From Pseudomonas sp. GM84 (GTDB lineage Bacteria > Pseudomonadota > Gammaproteobacteria > Pseudomonadales > Pseudomonadaceae): DNA of 64,000 bases. The DNA lies in NCBI RefSeq assembly GCF_000282535.1, contig NZ_AKJC01000004.1, positions 1 through 64,000 of the forward strand, in the 5' to 3' direction. The notes under the pieces are model-generated. The model had not been told where the DNA came from. It searched no databases and was given only the letters and a program-made list of their open reading frames with translations. A program made the position numbers and the translations under genes. Position 1 is the first letter of the stretch, and each line of letters opens with the position of its first letter. Below, piece by piece: positions 61,729-64,000 of this stretch.

Positions 61729-62361
61729 TTATTGCATGACCCTGCACTGTTCCAGGTGCTGGTATTCAGCCTGAAGTTGTTCGGCCAATTGCCGCGCACG
61801 CCCCAGGCGAACCGGCGCCATTTCCATGTCCACCAGCACCGTCGCACAGGGCATGGGTTGCACATCCTTCCAGCGCTGCAGGCGGCCATCGGTAAACACC
61901 AGACAACGCTGAAGCTCTTGTGGGTAGGCTTTTTGCCGTGCCTGCAACCAGCGACGCGCCTGCTCCAACGCCGCGATCAACGGGGTCCCTCCTCCGGCCC
62001 CCAAGGTTTGCAACCAGGGTTGCAAGGCGGCCGACGCTTTCAGCCCCTGGCGTTGCCACTGGGGCGCACCGCCGCTGGCGGTCATCAGCGCCAGCCGGGC
62101 TCGTTGGCGATAAGCCTGGTCGAACAGCTCGGCCAGCAGGCCTTTGCCGTGCGCCAGCGCCTGGTGGCGCCGGGTCGAGGCCGAAGCATCGACGATCACC
62201 AGCCACAACTCGGTGGCCTGAGCCTGACGCTGCTGCCAGCACAGGTCGCGCCGCTGCAGCGGGCGCCCCTTGAGCAAGGTCGGCAGCCAGGCCACCCGGC
62301 CCTTGCTCGCCGCACGCACGCGGCCACGGCTGGCGCCTGCCAGTTTTCCGGCACGGGGCAT
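61729..62361 (-). CDS. VWA-domain protein of a chelatase module
   Basis: A 210-residue protein with a von Willebrand A domain: LWLVIVDASASTRRHQAL carries the MIDAS DxSxS motif (about residue 75), GGGTPLIAALEQA the next metal-binding Thr loop and LVFTDGRLQRW the third. Together with the preceding ATPase it forms a split ChlI/ChlD- or CobS/CobT-like motor for metal insertion. ATG at 62361 has GGTGG ahead; a GTG four codons upstream is possible. The ATPase stop lies 35 bp ahead. Confidence 0.85.
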   Translation of the reverse strand: MPRAGKLAGASRGRVRAASKGRVAWLPTLLKGRPLQRRDLCWQQRQAQATELWLVIVDASASTRRHQALAHGKGLLAELFDQAYRQRARLALMTASGGAPQWQRQGLKASAALQPWLQTLGAGGGTPLIAALEQARRWLQARQKAYPQELQRCLVFTDGRLQRWKDVQPMPCATVLVDMEMAPVRLGRARQLAEQLQAEYQHLEQCRVMQ

Positions 62362-62396
62362 GGCATCCGCCACCTTGTTGCCCGGTGGGCGGATGC

Positions 62397-63398
62397 TCAG
62401 GGCTTTTTTGCCCAGTTCGGTACCTCGCGCCTGGCACCGCTGGTGACCGGCTGAGCCGGCAGTGCCCCCCAATCCCCTTGCCCGCCCTGGCCTTGCGTAT
62501 CGCGGCCGGCAGACGCAGGCGGCGGGGAATCGGCGGCGGGCTCGGGCAACTGGCGGCGCCGGTGGCGCAGGGCAAACTCCGCCACCGCCTCGACGTCGAC
62601 CAGCTCGATCGCCTCGCCACCGCGCCAGGCGCAATGCGCACGGGCGGCGCGCAGCCAAACCAGGTCGGCACGCAGGCCATCGACGCCAGCGGCATAACAG
62701 CGCTCGGTGATCCAGGCCAGGGCCTGATCGTCCAGGGCAATCGCTGCCAGCCCCTGGCGAGCTGCCTGGCAGCGCTCCCGCAGTTGCGCCTGGGCCGCGG
62801 CCCACTGCTCGCAGAAGGCCTGCGGGTCGGTGTCGAAGGCCAAGCGACGGCGAATGATCTGCTGTCGAGCCTCTGGGGCTGGCAGCCCTTCGAGCACGAC
62901 ATTGAGCCCGAAGCGGTCAAGCAGCTGAGGGCGCAGTTCGCCCTCTTCGGGATTCATGGTGCCGATGAGGACGAAACGCGCACTGTGCCGGTGAGAAATA
63001 CCATCGCGCTCGATACGGTTGGTACCGCTGGCGGCAACGTCGAGCAACAGGTCCACCAAGGTATCGGGCAGCAGGTTGACTTCATCGACATACAGCACCC
63101 CGCCATCGGCATGCGCCAGTACACCGGGGGAAAACTGCGCCTTGCCCTGCCCCAGCGCGGCATCCAGGTCGAGCGTGCCGACCAGGCGTTCTTCGCTGGC
63201 ACCCAGCGGCAAGGTGACGAAAGGCCCCTCGCCGAGCAGATCCGCCAAACCACGCGCCAAGGTGCTCTTGGCCATGCCGCGCGGCCCCTCGATCAGCACG
63301 CCGCCGATCCTGGGGTCGATGGCGGTCAGGCACAACGCAAGCTTCAGGTCGTCGGCGCCGACCACGGCCGCCAGGGGAAATTGCACGGGTTCACTCAT
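62397..63398 (-). CDS. MoxR/ChlI-type chelatase ATPase
   Basis: A 333-residue AAA+ ATPase: Walker A IEGPRGMAKSTLARGLAD (about residue 35), GTLDLDAALG, VLYVDEVNLLPDTLVDLLLD (Walker B), and NPEEGELRPQLLDRFGLNV (sensor 1 and Arg finger), typical of Mg-chelatase ChlI/BchI. C-terminal 60 residues are Pro/Gly-rich. Start at 63398 (MSEPVQF) sits directly after the cobN stop at 63400. It powers the large CobN subunit encoded upstream. Confidence 0.9.
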   Translation of the reverse strand: MSEPVQFPLAAVVGADDLKLALCLTAIDPRIGGVLIEGPRGMAKSTLARGLADLLGEGPFVTLPLGASEERLVGTLDLDAALGQGKAQFSPGVLAHADGGVLYVDEVNLLPDTLVDLLLDVAASGTNRIERDGISHRHSARFVLIGTMNPEEGELRPQLLDRFGLNVVLEGLPAPEARQQIIRRRLAFDTDPQAFCEQWAAAQAQLRERCQAARQGLAAIALDDQALAWITERCYAAGVDGLRADLVWLRAARAHCAWRGGEAIELVDVEAVAEFALRHRRRQLPEPAADSPPPASAGRDTQGQGGQGDWGALPAQPVTSGARREVPNWAKKP

Positions 63399-63399
63399 T

Positions 63400-64000
63400 T
63401 CAAGCCTGTTCCTCGCCATCGAGCAATTGGTCCTCGAGTGCTTCGCGGTAGTCGCCAGGCTGCTCCCAGAGCCCCCGCTGCTGGGCCTCCAGCAAGCGCT
63501 CGGTGAGGTCGCGCAGCGCCTCGGGATTGTGCTCGCGCATGAAGTCGCGGGTCGCCGGGTCGAGCACATAGGCATCGGCCAGCGACTGGTAATGATGATC
63601 GTCGATCAAGTGCGTGGTCGCGTCGAAGGCGAACAGGTTGTCGACCGTCGCCGCCAGCTCGAAAGCGCCCTTGTAACCATGGCGCTTGGCGCCGTCGATC
63701 CACTTGGGGTTGAGGGCGCGGGCTCGAATCACCCGGTTCAGCTCTTCCTTCAGGGTGCGGATACGCGGCCGGTCAACTTGACTGTGATCGCCGTGATAAC
63801 TCGCCACCGTCGCCCCGGACAAGGTCTCGGACGCTGCCAGCATGCCGCCTTGGAATTGGTAGTAATCGTTGGAATCGAGCACGTCGTGCTCGTGGTTGTC
63901 CTGGTTCTGCAGGACGGCCTGGACCTGGCCCAGGCGCCGGGCAAACTGCGCGCGAGCCGGGGTGCCTTCGTCACCGACGCCATAGGCGTAGCCACCGTGA
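63400..64000 (-). CDS. cobN: Cobaltochelatase subunit CobN, C-terminal part (5' cut by window)
   Basis: The frame is open to the window edge. The visible 200 residues have GYAYGVGDEGTPARAQFARR, NQDNHEHDVLDSNDYYQFQG and AATVDNLFAFDATTHLI, all conserved at the end of CobN/ChlH large subunits. CobN holds the tetrapyrrole and cobalt in aerobic vitamin B12 synthesis. Only the C-terminus can be seen. The following ATPase begins 2 bp after its stop, so cobN, ATPase and VWA form one operon. Confidence 0.9.
   Translation of the reverse strand, partial: HGGYAYGVGDEGTPARAQFARRLGQVQAVLQNQDNHEHDVLDSNDYYQFQGGMLAASETLSGATVASYHGDHSQVDRPRIRTLKEELNRVIRARALNPKWIDGAKRHGYKGAFELAATVDNLFAFDATTHLIDDHHYQSLADAYVLDPATRDFMREHNPEALRDLTERLLEAQQRGLWEQPGDYREALEDQLLDGEEQA

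Overview
The window looks like chromosome from a fluorescent Pseudomonas of the P. putida type. Support for this comes from GC-rich core genes in typical Pseudomonas families (ABC-F ATPase, AzoR, UppP, a sensory methyl-accepting protein, PnuC, a complete functional-amyloid fapABCDEF operon, CobN-type cobaltochelatase), REP palindromes with the CCGGC-centred sequence common in that group, and an OprD-family porin. No rRNA, tRNA or CRISPR array was seen.

Layout. 1-7093 is core: the C-terminal end of a GH94/cyclic-glucan-synthase-like gene, a Crp-type regulator, a 3' scrap of a phage integrase, an ABC-F protein, an MFS exporter, a secreted hydrolase and azoR. 7094-45786 is a composite of foreign DNA, visibly less GC-rich in parts. 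It seems to lie between azoR and the divergent LysR gene (45787) that I infer was once its neighbour. 45787-64000 is core again: LysR, a MmcQ/YjbR protein, a DUF1294 protein, uppP, a chemoreceptor, pnuC plus an NadR-like kinase, the fap operon, an LTA-synthase-like protein, a VpsR-like sigma-54 activator, and cobN with its ATPase and VWA partners.

Inside the foreign segment, left to right: (a) a decayed LysR gene; (b) a tyrosine-recombinase module (8507-13348) in which the first recombinase has lost its catalytic core but the 762-aa and 468-aa recombinases and a small coiled-coil partner are intact; (c) a 15-kb catabolic cluster (13466-28542) with acyl-CoA ligase, acyl-CoA dehydrogenase, two enoyl-CoA hydratases, a biotin-dependent carboxylase split into three proteins, an HMG-CoA-lyase-like aldolase, SDR, thioesterase, FAH-type hydrolase, cupin, transporter and porin. 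A shared 16-bp palindrome (ACTAAC-N4-GTTAGT) sits in both divergent promoters and is probably the operator of the TetR protein encoded in the cluster. The porin at its right end is cut short, marking a junction; (d) a defence-type island (28531-44591).

The defence-type island holds a Gabija-like OLD nuclease plus compact helicase; several unrecognised genes with a winged-helix protein, an iteron-like repeat and a 90-nt hairpin; an NA37-like protein overlapping a two-TM membrane protein; a SLATT membrane effector overlapping a reverse transcriptase, with a highly structured, probably non-coding RNA upstream; and an FRG-domain protein. The SLATT-RT-RNA unit (about 40725-42919) and the NA37/membrane-protein pair (37760-40412) are the best candidates for an interesting, little-described system.

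All functions are read from protein motifs and gene context by eye. No database search was possible.
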